This document shows positions 9,495 through 18,809 of a stretch of 64,000 nt of DNA, in pieces. The notes beneath the pieces are model-generated. The model made no database searches and had not been told where the DNA came from. It was given only the letters and a program-made list of their open reading frames with translations. Location of the stretch: the NCBI GenBank assembly GCA_963757065.1, contig CAVWQC010000009.1, positions 1 to 64,000 on the forward strand, given 5' to 3'. Positions within the stretch are counted from its first letter, which is position 1, and every line of letters begins with the position of its first letter. Source of the DNA: PNON01 sp963757065 (GTDB taxonomy: Bacteria; Chloroflexota; Anaerolineae; Anaerolineales; Anaerolineaceae). A program made the translations under genes and the position numbers.

Positions 9495-11819
9495 ATGGAT
9501 GACCTGATCCGACGCCAGTGGGTAGATCCGCTGCCCGTGCAGCCCACGCAGGAGCTCATCGACCTCGTCAATGGCAGCCGCCTGGCTGCCGAATTGCTCG
9601 TCCGGCGCGGCATCACTGATCTTGTCGAAGCGCGCGCTTTCCTCTTCCCCGACCAGTACCAGCCTTCCCCCCCGACTGATTTCCCCGGGATGGATGCTGC
9701 GGCTGACCGTATCCTGAAAGCTGTTCGAGGCGGCGAAGAGATCTGCATCTGGGGCGATTTCGACGTGGACGGTCAAACCTCCACCACCATCCTGGTCTCC
9801 GCCCTGCGTCACCTTAATGCCCATGTCCGCCACTACATTCCCCTGCGAGAGACTGAATCGCACGGCGTTCATCTTGCTTCCATTATGAATTTGGCGGAAG
9901 AGGGTGTCAAACTGCTGGTCACCTGCGATACGGGTATCAGCGCTGTCGCAGAGACCGCCTGGGCCAAATCACATGGCATGGATGTGGTCATCACCGACCA
10001 CCACGAACTGCCCGAAATTCTGCCTGACGCCGATGCCATCGTCAACCCCCGCCTGCTCCCACCCGATCATCCCCTCTACCCTCTGCCCGGCTGCGGAGTG
10101 GCATATAAACTCGCCGAGGAACTCCTCAACCGCTCCGGTATGGGCGATTACACTGAATCCCTGCTCGACCTAGCTGCCCTGGGTATCGTGGCGGATGTGG
10201 CCGAACTGCGCGGCGAAGCCCGCTACCTGCTCCAACGTGGATTGGTCACCCTGCGGGAGACCCGCCGGGTTGGCTTGCAGCAGTTATACAATATCGCCGG
10301 TGTCGATACTGCCTCCTTCTCAGAAGAGACCATCGGTTTCGCGCTCACACCGCGGCTGAACGCCCTGGGCCGCCTGGGTGATGCCAACCCGATCGTGGAT
10401 TTCTTCACCACCACGTCCAATTCAGAGGCAGTCATCTTCGCCAACCAGCTGGAGGCACTCAACAACCAGCGTCGTCTGGCCTGCGACCAGGTCTACCGTG
10501 GTGCCATTACACAGATCGAAGCCAACCCCGCCCTGTTGAACACTTCCGCGCTGGTACTGGCAAGCCCGGGTTGGCCGGCCGGGGTGATCGGTATTGTTGC
10601 ATCGCGCCTGGTGGAACGCTTCCACCGCCCGGTCATCCTGTTCAACGCTCCGGAGGAAGGCAATGCCCGCGGCTCGGCCCGCTCCATCACTGGAATCAAC
10701 ATCACCACCGCCATCACCGAACTTCGTGACATGCTGATCGGTTTCGGCGGCCATCCCATGGCGGCCGGTATGAGCCTGTCCTCCAACCGCATCCCCGATT
10801 TTCGCCAGGCTCTCTCTTATGCCATCGACCGGCAGACGGAGGGTCTGGAAACCGAATACCAGCTCAAACTGGATGCCATCCTGCCGCTCGAACGGGTGAG
10901 TCTGCCCATCGTCCAGGAGCTGGAACTGCTGGCTCCCTACGGCAACGGCAACCCCTCCCCGGTATTCAAGAGCGCCAACCACCGGGTGGTCGAGGTGCTG
11001 CCCATCGGCACCTCGCAGGAGCACCAGATCGTTACGGTCGAGGATGCGAACGGTTCGTCCTTCAAGATCCTGCGCTGGCATGGAGCAGACCTGCCCCTGC
11101 CGGATGGCGCCTTTGATCTGGCTTATACCCCGCGTGCCTCCACCTACCAGGGGAAAAAGCAGCTGCAGTTCGAATGGGTCGATTCCCGCCCGGCGCACTC
11201 CGCCTCGGCGCAGTTCCCGGCGCGCAAACGCCTTGAAGTGGAAGATCTGCGCGATGCAGATCGAACTGCGTCCCTGACCCTCCTGTCCGGTCAACCGGAT
11301 ACCGTCATTTGGGGTGAAGGATTCCGCATCGAAGGCGTTGAACTACTGGACCGTACCCGCCTGCGTCCCGCCGGAACACTGGTGATCGCTTTCACCCCGC
11401 CCAGCGCGGATGAGATCAAGGCAGCCATGCTGCGTGTGAAACCCCAAAAAGTCATCCTGCTGCCTGCCAACCCTGCCGGGGACGACCCGCGCCTTCTACA
11501 GAACCTGGTGAGCCTGATCAAACAGCAGATGGCATTACCGGGAGTAAATCTCACGCTGGAAGGTCTTGCCGGGAGCATGGGTCAGCGAAATGCTGTCATC
11601 CGCCTGGCACTGGATGTACTGCAGGCTGCCGGCCGGATCGAATACACCCTGGAAGCAAACGGCAGCTTGACCCTGACCAAAGGGGACGGCGTCCCGCACG
11701 GCGATGTGGCTTCCGCCGAAAAAAGGCTGCACGCCGCCCTGGCCGAGACCACCGCCTTCCGCCGCCACTTCGCCTCATCCCCCTTAGCTGACCTTCTCTG
11801 TGATTATTTACAGCTATAG
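9495..11819 (+). CDS. recJ: Single-stranded-DNA-specific 5'-3' exonuclease RecJ
   Basis: RecJ degrades single-stranded DNA 5' to 3' in recombination and mismatch repair. The 774 residues are longer than the roughly 560-580 of proteobacterial RecJ because of a C-terminal extension of about 200 residues, as in Firmicutes-type RecJ. The DHH domain shows DFDVDGQT near residues 88-95 and TDHHE near 164-168. The DHHA1 domain ends with GFGGHPMAAG, and an OB-fold follows. The start lies 3 bases after the nuclease stop, so it is the last gene of the repair operon. Its presence next to two helicase-fold proteins and a nuclease suggests cooperative end resection. GC content is high in this gene compared with the surrounding AT-rich intergenic DNA. 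Confidence 0.95.
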   Translation: MDDLIRRQWVDPLPVQPTQELIDLVNGSRLAAELLVRRGITDLVEARAFLFPDQYQPSPPTDFPGMDAAADRILKAVRGGEEICIWGDFDVDGQTSTTILVSALRHLNAHVRHYIPLRETESHGVHLASIMNLAEEGVKLLVTCDTGISAVAETAWAKSHGMDVVITDHHELPEILPDADAIVNPRLLPPDHPLYPLPGCGVAYKLAEELLNRSGMGDYTESLLDLAALGIVADVAELRGEARYLLQRGLVTLRETRRVGLQQLYNIAGVDTASFSEETIGFALTPRLNALGRLGDANPIVDFFTTTSNSEAVIFANQLEALNNQRRLACDQVYRGAITQIEANPALLNTSALVLASPGWPAGVIGIVASRLVERFHRPVILFNAPEEGNARGSARSITGINITTAITELRDMLIGFGGHPMAAGMSLSSNRIPDFRQALSYAIDRQTEGLETEYQLKLDAILPLERVSLPIVQELELLAPYGNGNPSPVFKSANHRVVEVLPIGTSQEHQIVTVEDANGSSFKILRWHGADLPLPDGAFDLAYTPRASTYQGKKQLQFEWVDSRPAHSASAQFPARKRLEVEDLRDADRTASLTLLSGQPDTVIWGEGFRIEGVELLDRTRLRPAGTLVIAFTPPSADEIKAAMLRVKPQKVILLPANPAGDDPRLLQNLVSLIKQQMALPGVNLTLEGLAGSMGQRNAVIRLALDVLQAAGRIEYTLEANGSLTLTKGDGVPHGDVASAEKRLHAALAETTAFRRHFASSPLADLLCDYLQL

Positions 11820-11975
11820 TGATTAGTGAGAAGTGATTAGGGATTTGTGATGAGTGACGAGTGATTAGTGATTAGTGATTGGTGATTTGTAACTTGTAAC
11901 TCCTCACTAATCAACTGATAAACTTATAAACTATTCATCCTCAACTAATCAACTGATCAACTATTCCCTTATCTA
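11819..11975. repeat. Degenerate GTGATTAGT array with inverted counterpart
   Basis: After recJ come several near-copies of GTGATTAGTGATT, followed within 100 bases by reverse-complement forms (CTAATCAACTGATCAAC). The two halves could pair into a long imperfect hairpin. Similar arrays occur at 22650-22940, 46735-46810 and 60718-60835. The repeat units are irregular and there are no spacers, so this is not a CRISPR array. Confidence 0.7.
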
Positions 11976-11989
11976 CTTACCCGGGGCGC

Positions 11990-12032
11990 GACGCTTCGCA
12001 GACCCTGTAAAGGGCAGTCTGGTCAGAGCGTC
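11990..12032 (+). repeat. tRNA-like hairpin element, copy 1
   Basis: GACGCT at the left pairs with AGCGTC at the right, CAGAC pairs with GTCTG, and a CCCT/AGGG core closes the loop. The flanks copy the tRNA-Val gene: GGGGCGCG just before it matches the acceptor strand, and CTGGTCAGAGCG at its right matches the D-arm. Confidence 0.65.
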
Positions 12033-12120
12033 TTCTCCCCTACGATTCACATTCCTTGCAATGCCTGTTTCTTCCTGCTACTATCCCTGGCCTAAGGGAT
12101 AATCCCATTACCCAGGGCGC

Positions 12121-12163
12121 GACGCTTCGCAGACCCTGCAAAGGGCAGGCTGGTCAGAGCGTC
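12121..12163 (+). repeat. tRNA-like hairpin element, copy 2
   Basis: A second copy of the element at 11990-12032, with a few substitutions (GCAAAGGGCAGG for GTAAAGGGCAGT). Both copies follow a shared leader (TCCTTGCAATGCCTGTTTCT and CCATTACCCAGGGCGCG) that also precedes the real tRNA gene at 12224, so the unit has been duplicated in tandem from the tRNA promoter and 5' half. Confidence 0.65.
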
Positions 12164-12223
12164 CCTTCTCCCAAATCCCTTCCTTGCAATGCCTGTTTCT
12201 TCCTGCTATAATCCCATTACCCA

Positions 12224-12297
<74 letters not shown>

Positions 12298-12334
12298 CTT
12301 TCCATTTAATTTTCCCATTCTCCCCCCTTTAGTT

Positions 12335-12364
12335 CCCCCCAAATGTCTTTGAGCATTTGGGGGG
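12335..12364. repeat. C6/G6 palindrome, copy 1 (left of DUF559 gene)
   Basis: CCCCCCAAATG and CATTTGGGGGG form 11-base arms around the loop TCTTTGAG. A further GGGGGG follows at about 12370. The same palindrome in inverted orientation lies right of the DUF559 gene, split by the IS. Confidence 0.8.
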
Positions 12365-12375
12365 ATTGAGGGGGG

Positions 12376-12729
12376 CTAATTTCCCAACTCTTCTACTATC
12401 ACCTCAACCACCCGATCGATATTCTTCATCACATCATCATTCCAAAATCGCAGGACTCGATAACCCCTTGACTGCAAATACGCTGTTCGCTCCAGATCAT
12501 ATGCTTCTTGCTCAATATGCTGCCCTCCATCAAGTTCGATCACCAATTTCCTTTTGATACAGCAGAAATCTGTTATGAATGAACCGATGGCATGCTGCCG
12601 TCGAAAACTGTGACCATTCAATTGATTTACCCTGAGATGCAGCCACAATTTTGCCTCCGCTGGGGTGGGAGCAAGCCGCAACTCCTTGGCACGGAGAATG
12701 GTTTTCGGAGTGGTTCTTTGAACAGGCAT
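12376..12729 (-). CDS. DUF559 (Vsr-like) endonuclease-fold protein
   Basis: A 117-residue member of the DUF559 family, small proteins with the very-short-patch-repair/restriction endonuclease fold. Conserved features are TPAEAKLWLHLR at the N-terminus, FRRQH, the acidic FITDFCC strand, VIELDGGQH and the closing YRVLRFWNDDV. The Asp and the Glu-x-Asp are the expected catalytic acids. An AGGTA sequence precedes the ATG at 12729. The gene stands alone between two oppositely oriented palindromes built on CCCCCCAAATG/CATTTGGGGGG, suggesting that gene and palindromes move as a unit; DUF559 genes are common in such scattered settings. Nuclease activity of the family is inferred from the fold; no substrate is known to me. 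It is a standalone gene with no methyltransferase partner, so ordinary restriction-modification is unlikely. Confidence 0.85.
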   Translation of the reverse strand: MPVQRTTPKTILRAKELRLAPTPAEAKLWLHLRVNQLNGHSFRRQHAIGSFITDFCCIKRKLVIELDGGQHIEQEAYDLERTAYLQSRGYRVLRFWNDDVMKNIDRVVEVIVEELGN

Positions 12730-12971
12730 TACCTAATTTTAACTCCCCTTTTTATTCTACCCAAATGCCATCGAGCACATGTGCCCAAGATGATTAACGG
12801 TTATGACTCTATTTAATAGCTCGCTGATGGGTTTTGACTGTGAGTCTCAAGATAATTGTAGACTAATTTTCCCTCCTTTTATTCCCCCCAAATGCTCAAA
12901 GACATGTACTTACCCCAATTAAGTGGACACAGAGAAAAGCTGGTAGAAAATAAAACTACCAGGAGAAAGAG

Positions 12972-13265
12972 ATGGACACAGGAAAAAGGTACAGTGCTGA
13001 GTTCAAAATAGAGACGATCAAATTAGTCACCGAACTTGGACAAGATGTAAGGAGTGTGGCTAGAGATATCGGAGTACATGAAAACACAATCTACAAATGG
13101 ATCCAGAAATATCAGGAAAATCAGGAAGAACCATTTGTAGGAAGTGGACATCAACGCAGTGAAGAGGCGGAACTTCGGAAAGCGAACAAAAAGATTGCTG
13201 ATCTGGAGCAGGAAGTAGCAATCCTAAAAAAAGCAATAGCCATCTTCTCGAGACCCCAGAAATGA
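12972..13265 (+). CDS. IS3-family transposase OrfA
   Basis: A 97-residue DNA-binding protein of the insertion sequence. It has the classic N-terminal RYSAEFKIE, a helix-turn-helix (VARDIGVHENTIYKWIQKY) near residues 28-47, and a leucine-zipper-like tail (ELRKANKKIADLEQEVAILKK fragment) used for multimerisation. A run of seven A at 13226-13232 lies in the zipper and is a good -1 slippery site. The -1 frame is open from there into orfB, so a fused OrfAB transposase can be made, as is known for this family. The stop overlaps the orfB ATG at 13262 (ATGA), offering a second route to OrfB by re-initiation. A Shine-Dalgarno-like AGGAGAAAGAG precedes the start. The gene is intact. Confidence 0.92.
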   Translation: MDTGKRYSAEFKIETIKLVTELGQDVRSVARDIGVHENTIYKWIQKYQENQEEPFVGSGHQRSEEAELRKANKKIADLEQEVAILKKAIAIFSRPQK

Positions 13266-14148
13266 AATATGCCTTTATGGAAGAGCACCGCTTGCGTTTT
13301 GAGGTCAAGAAGATGGCGAATGCATTTCAGCTATCACGGAGCGGGTATTATGCATGGGTCAAACGGGCGGATAGTCCAAGAAAACGGGATAACCAAAAGT
13401 TAGTGGAGCAGATCAAAGTGGTCTATTATCAGTCCAGATCGATCTACGGCAGCCCAAGAGTAACCGCTCAACTGCATCGGGAGGGAGTCAGTTGTGGAAA
13501 GAACAGGGTGGCCCGCTTGATGCGTCAACACCAGCTGCAATCGCGCAAACAAAAGAAGTACAAGGCTACGACTAATTCAAAGCATCATTACCCTGTGGCT
13601 GCCAACCTCTTGAACCAGAACTTTGTGGTTCAGAAACCAAATACGGTCTGGGTCGCAGATATCAGTTATATCTCCACCCGGGAAGGGTGGCTCTACCTGG
13701 CTGGTATCAAAGACTTATGCACGCAGAAGATCGTAGGCTGGTCCATGGATAAGACAATGACCCACTCATGGTCATGCAGGCTCTGCAGATGGCTTTGACC
13801 AGGCAGAAACCCGGCAGAGGTTTGATTTTACATTCCGACCGGGGCGTCCAATATGCTTGTCATGAGTATCAAGCAATGTTGAGATCCTATGGTATTCACT
13901 GCAGCATGAGTAGATCGGGAAACCCATACGATAATGCGCCCATGGAGTCATTCTTTTCTACCCTCAAGACTGAATGGGTCCATCATTTTTCCTACCAATC
14001 CAGATCGGAGGCAAAGTCCAGTATTTTTGATTACATTGAACGGTTTTATAATTCCCACCGATTGAATTCGTCGATAGGTTATCAATCACCAACCGAATTC
14101 GAGCAATATCATTTATCAGCCGTTTCTCGTGTACTTTATTCTGGGTAA
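13262..14148 (+). CDS. IS3-family transposase OrfB, frameshifted
   Basis: Catalytic DDE transposase half of the element. An HTH_21 region (YYAWVKRAD) and the start of the rve domain are in the first frame. Asp in VWVADISYI, Asp in LHSDRGVQY and Glu in MESFFSTLKTEW form the catalytic triad. The frame breaks near 13760-13770, just after WSMDKTMT; the rest (VMQALQMALTRQKPG onward) is in another frame, so one base appears to be missing. The span of 887 bases fits a one-base loss. Unless this is a read error the transposase is inactive and the copy cannot move by itself. All three catalytic residues are present across the two frames, so the element is recent. Confidence 0.88.
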
Positions 14149-14228
14149 AGCTCAACATTTGGGGGGATGGCGAAGCCAGGGGGGTTTATAATTAATCATC
14201 CAACCATCACTATCCCCGGGAGCGGACC

Positions 14229-14780
14229 ATGAAAAAAGCCGGATTTATCTTTCTACTATTGACCCTCACCATCACCCAGGCAGCCTGCCGGTTGACAGCT
14301 CAACCGCAGCCCCAACCGGTCGAGCCGACCTTCACCAGCCCAACCGCCGCAATGCCCGAAGCATCCCTGCCCGAACCGGGTGAACCAGCCCTCCTTCCTC
14401 CCACATTAGCACCGGACACAGCTACCACGTGCGGAGCAGCCGCTCAGCCGGAGCTATACGGCCTGTGGATGAAGGAACACGACCAGCAGCGCGACCTGCT
14501 GACGATCTCCGAAAAGTCCATTTACCTGGTGGAATCTGCCACAACGGGCGAAGCATACGTGCGCGAATCATTTTACGAGATCCAATCGGTGGATTGGGTG
14601 AACGGCCTGCTGGATATCAAGTTGAAGTGGGTGCGCGTCAATGGCAATAACGGCGGGTTCGACAGCCCGTCCAAGGTGATGAAAGTCTCCATTGATGGTG
14701 ATACCCTCTTTTTCAGCTCCGTGGATGTAGGCATGGATCTTCCCTCGACCACCGATAACGGCCCCTGGCTCAGACAGTAA
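14229..14780 (+). CDS. Small secreted lipoprotein of unknown function
   Basis: A 183-residue predicted lipoprotein with a basic N-terminus, a hydrophobic stretch and the lipobox TQAAC, so Cys20 would be the lipidated residue. A proline/threonine-rich linker of about 45 residues follows, then a compact domain with two further cysteines at most and strand-rich segments (LLTISEKSIYLVES, VMKVSIDGDTLFFSS). I do not recognise the domain; it resembles small beta-rich lipocalin-like or META-like folds only in general composition. GGGAGCGG precedes the ATG. The last 128 bases of the gene occur again, slightly diverged, at 15511-15640 beyond the usp gene, so a paralogue once existed there. Confidence 0.75.
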   Translation: MKKAGFIFLLLTLTITQAACRLTAQPQPQPVEPTFTSPTAAMPEASLPEPGEPALLPPTLAPDTATTCGAAAQPELYGLWMKEHDQQRDLLTISEKSIYLVESATTGEAYVRESFYEIQSVDWVNGLLDIKLKWVRVNGNNGGFDSPSKVMKVSIDGDTLFFSSVDVGMDLPSTTDNGPWLRQ

Positions 14781-15082
14781 GGGAAGATACCATCTCCCAT
14801 TTCTCATACCCCTGGCTTTCGTCCGGTATTGTCACATAGGATCAAATCAACTGATTGCAGTTATTGAAGACAGCTCCCTGATTCGTTACAATGAAATTGG
14901 CAGGTCAGTTTTCTATTTCCCATGTTGATCATTATTTGCAGCTATCATGGAGGTCCTCATACATGGGAGTCTCCATCCTGCTTTCATGGGTGTCTCACTG
15001 GCATGCACCCAGCCGGAATACGGTTACTTCGGTTGCGAGAAATAAGTGCAATAGATACAAGGTTCCTCGAAAGGAGGCTGAT
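14781..15082. other. Intergenic region with usp promoter
   Basis: No gene is supported. The region holds the usp promoter at 14864-14892 and a long leader. An in-frame ATG at 14891 overlaps the -10 box and so would lie upstream of the transcription start. Confidence 0.6.
14864..14892 (+). promoter_or_regulatory. Sigma-70-type promoter of the universal stress gene
   Basis: TTGAAG at 14864-14869, a 17-base spacer, then TACAAT at 14887-14892. The predicted transcription start near 14899 gives a leader of about 180 bases before the ATG at 15083. Confidence 0.55.
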
Positions 15083-15505
15083 ATGTTCAAAAAGATCTTA
15101 CTGGCTTATGATGGATCAGATCATTCCCGCAAGGCAGCGCTGCTGGCTGCCGACATGGCCCGCGAACATCCCGGTGAGGTGGTGGTCAGTCTGGTCACCG
15201 TGATGGAAAAATCGCCTCGAGAAATGGGGGAATCTTACCTCAGTCAAATCATCGAAAAGCGGACCGAAATCGGGTTAAATAATCTGAAAGAGGCCGTGGA
15301 ACTGCTTGGTACAGGTTTTGAGATCCAGGAGAATCTGTTGTTCGGTGACGCCGCCCAAACTATAATTCAGACCGCCCACACCCAGGGATGCGACTTGATC
15401 GTGATGGGTACCCGGGGTTTGGGCTTGCTGCAGGGGTTGTTGGTGGGGAGCCAGGCCAACAAGGTGGTAAGCCTTTCGGAGTGCCCCGTCCTTCTGGTGA
15501 AGTGA
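15083..15505 (+). CDS. Universal stress protein, UspA family
   Basis: A 140-residue single-domain Usp protein of the normal family length. It shows the N-terminal ILLAYDGSDHS strand-loop with the conserved Asp, and the ATP-binding motif GTRGLGLLQGLLVGS followed by SECPVLLVK at the C-terminus. This is the G-2x-G-9x-G(S/T) pattern of the ATP-binding subgroup. The start at 15083 is chosen because AAAGGAGG lies 5-12 bases upstream and because the promoter -10 box overlaps the alternative upstream ATG. The encoded protein is cytoplasmic and is expected to bind ATP and support stress survival; the trigger is unknown. Directly downstream is the 3' relic of a lipoprotein gene, so usp appears to have landed between two copies or within one. 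Confidence 0.9.
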   Translation: MFKKILLAYDGSDHSRKAALLAADMAREHPGEVVVSLVTVMEKSPREMGESYLSQIIEKRTEIGLNNLKEAVELLGTGFEIQENLLFGDAAQTIIQTAHTQGCDLIVMGTRGLGLLQGLLVGSQANKVVSLSECPVLLVK

Positions 15506-15510
15506 ATCCC

Positions 15511-15640
15511 GCGGGTTCGACAGCCCGTCCAAGGTGATGAAAGTCTCCATTGATGGCGATACCCTCTTTTTCAGCACTGTGGATGTCGGCATGGATCTTT
15601 CCTCAACCGCCGAAAACGGCCCCTGGCTCAGGCAGTAAGG
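15511..15640 (+). pseudogene. 3' end remnant of a duplicated lipoprotein gene
   Basis: About 130 bases copy 14653-14783, the end of the lipoprotein gene, with roughly ten substitutions. The same reading frame remains open to the same stop (GFDSPSKVMKVSIDG... to NGPWLRQ), with conservative changes such as Ser to Thr and Asp to Glu. No start or N-terminal part exists, so it is a dead gene end. From 15641 to 15849 I see only AT-rich DNA. Confidence 0.85.
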
Positions 15641-15849
15641 ATAGAAACTGTTCCCTATTTCATATGACTTCAACCAAAATTACAATTACAAATACAGTTA
15701 GTAGACAATCCTGACACATCAACCAGAATTTATAATAACCTCTACCAGGCAGTATCTATCTTCTATTACGTATTGAGATTTCTTTAAATCGGATTTTGTG
15801 AATTTTTTCTAATTCGTGGTTAATCTTCAGGCTATCCGTGGAGAATGCT

Positions 15850-16674
15850 TTACGGAGCGCCGAAGATCAGCTTGACGCCGCCCTTGTACTCCATGCCGGA
15901 ATCCAGCTTACAGTTGGGCGCCACGATGTTGGTGGAGGTCTGCCCGCCGTTGGCCATGCGCACATTGTAGGGCACGTCCACATCCATCTTGAAGTCGGCA
16001 TAGCCCACGTCGATGGCGGGTTTCATCCCGGTGAAGAAGTGGTCCTCGCCATCCGACCAGCTCACGATCACCTCGGCGCCGGGCACAGACTTGCCGGCCT
16101 TATCGATCACGTACACCTGCAGGATCTGCGAGAATTCCACATCGCAGATGTTATTCGTCCGGTCTTTCAATACATACGCCTCGCCGGCTGTGGGAGATGG
16201 CAGCGGGGCGGGCGGCAGGGGCGGATTGGTCGGCCGGGTCACCGGGATATCCAGCGTGGGTGTCAGTACTTCGACGGTGGAAGGGGTGGATGGTGGTACG
16301 GTGAGGACGGGTTCGGTGGGTAATACCACAGGCTGCGGACCTTTTCCCAGAGCGGCAGCCAGCAAAGCCAGGCTGCGGGCTTCTTCTGCCGGTTTGCCCT
16401 GTGCAATGGATTGCTGCGCCTGGGCTGCCAGCCCCACCTGCGGATTTTCATCTTCCAGCAGACCCAGCCGGGCCTGGGCGCGCCCCATATCGCCGCGGGC
16501 ATTGAAAGAGAGGGCGATCATGGCACGGTACAGGTCTTTATCCGCCGGTTTGAGCATGGAAGGCGATACATTCTGATAATTCACCGGGCTGATGACCAGC
16601 GAGATCAGCAGGCCCAGTCCGAGCCCGATGATGAGCGCGGTGACCACAAAGAGATAGCCGCCCTCGCGCCTCAT
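15850..16674 (-). CDS. Membrane-anchored protein with Pro/Thr linker and C-terminal beta domain
   Basis: A 274-residue protein. The N-terminus has one membrane helix (residues about 7-29), followed by a helical segment with the pattern DLYRAMIALSFNARGDMGRAQARL, shared with the product of the neighbouring 118-residue gene. A Pro/Thr-rich linker spans about 115-175. The C-terminal domain (YVIDKAGKSVPGAEVIVSW...) looks like a carboxypeptidase-regulatory or Big-type beta-sandwich, presumably outside the cell. The start overlaps the stop of the upstream gene as ATGA, and that gene in turn follows hutU after 5 bases, so the three form a transcription unit. Function is unknown. The helical segment looks like a degenerate TPR. 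No enzymatic motif is visible. Confidence 0.75.
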   Translation of the reverse strand: MRREGGYLFVVTALIIGLGLGLLISLVISPVNYQNVSPSMLKPADKDLYRAMIALSFNARGDMGRAQARLGLLEDENPQVGLAAQAQQSIAQGKPAEEARSLALLAAALGKGPQPVVLPTEPVLTVPPSTPSTVEVLTPTLDIPVTRPTNPPLPPAPLPSPTAGEAYVLKDRTNNICDVEFSQILQVYVIDKAGKSVPGAEVIVSWSDGEDHFFTGMKPAIDVGYADFKMDVDVPYNVRMANGGQTSTNIVAPNCKLDSGMEYKGGVKLIFGAP

Positions 16675-17027
16675 TTGCTCAACTCCGCCGAGACCGGCAT
16701 CAGGTTCTGCATATCGCGCGCCAGCGACATCAACAGGTCAATGTCGTTGACCGAATAGCCGGATTTACGGGCGTAAGCCACACTCAGCAAAGCAGCCTCG
16801 GTGGGAGCCTTGCTGTTCAGTTCTTCCAAACGGGCGGCTGCCGCCGTCAGGTCGCCGTCCTTGTTATAGACCTCGGCCACCATCAGGACGTAATCGGTCC
16901 TAAAGTCCTCGCGCAGGCTGCTGAGCGGGCTCCCCACCTGGACGCCGGGTTTAATGACCCAGCCAAAGAACAGCCCAACTCCCAGGCTGAGCAGGATGAC
17001 AATGAGGAAGATCAGTCTGCGAACCAT
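16671..17027 (-). CDS. Membrane-anchored TPR-like protein
   Basis: A 118-residue protein with one N-terminal membrane helix (about residues 5-27) and a helical extracytoplasmic part. DYVLMVAEVYNKDGDLTAAA resembles a single TPR-like hairpin and aligns with the same region of the 274-residue protein encoded next, so the two are paralogues by tandem duplication, one later extended by a linker and a beta domain. It starts 5 bases after hutU and overlaps the next gene by 4 bases. I do not recognise a named family. The consistent coupling to hutU could be chance operon growth, because no direct link to histidine breakdown is evident from the sequence. Confidence 0.7.
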   Translation of the reverse strand: MVRRLIFLIVILLSLGVGLFFGWVIKPGVQVGSPLSSLREDFRTDYVLMVAEVYNKDGDLTAAAARLEELNSKAPTEAALLSVAYARKSGYSVNDIDLLMSLARDMQNLMPVSAELSK

Positions 17028-17032
17028 ACCGG

Positions 17033-18697
<1,665 letters not shown>

Positions 18698-18809
18698 AGG
18701 CATCCTCCGGGTTGTGAGTTACCGGTTAATTATACGCTGAAATGGTTTATGGAGAGTGTAATCTTAAGGTCGCAGGTCGATGTCTGTACTTTCAATTTAT
18801 GGATGAAAG

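Larger units (their letters stand above)
12905..14154 (+). mobile_element. IS3-family insertion sequence, 1250 bp, 3-bp target duplication
   Basis: The element starts TGTACTTACCCCAATTAAGT and ends ...ACTTTATTCTGGGTAAAGCTCA. The reverse complement of the right end (TGAGCTTTACCCAGAATAAAG) matches the left end imperfectly, giving TG...CA termini. ACA flanks it on both sides (12902-12904 and 14155-14157), a direct repeat typical of IS3-family insertion. It carries orfA and orfB. The insertion target is the loop edge of a C6/G6 palindrome. Confidence 0.88.
12884..14166. repeat. C6/G6 palindrome, copy 2, interrupted by the IS
   Basis: The left half CCCCCCAAATGctcaaagaca is at 12884-12904 and the right half acatttGGGGGG at 14155-14166. 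Removing the IS and one ACA copy restores CCCCCCAAATG-CTCAAAGA-CATTTGGGGGG, the reverse complement of copy 1 at 12335-12364. Confidence 0.8.

Noticed and set aside
10422..11294. 290-residue frame antisense to recJ
   Set aside because: Shadow of a certain gene.
11819..11975. CRISPR-like array
   Set aside because: Units are irregular, contiguous, drift in length and lack spacers; no cas genes nearby.
14891..15082. N-terminal extension of the universal stress protein from ATG 14891
   Set aside because: The ATG overlaps the -10 box of the promoter and the extension lacks Usp similarity; AAAGGAGG marks 15083.
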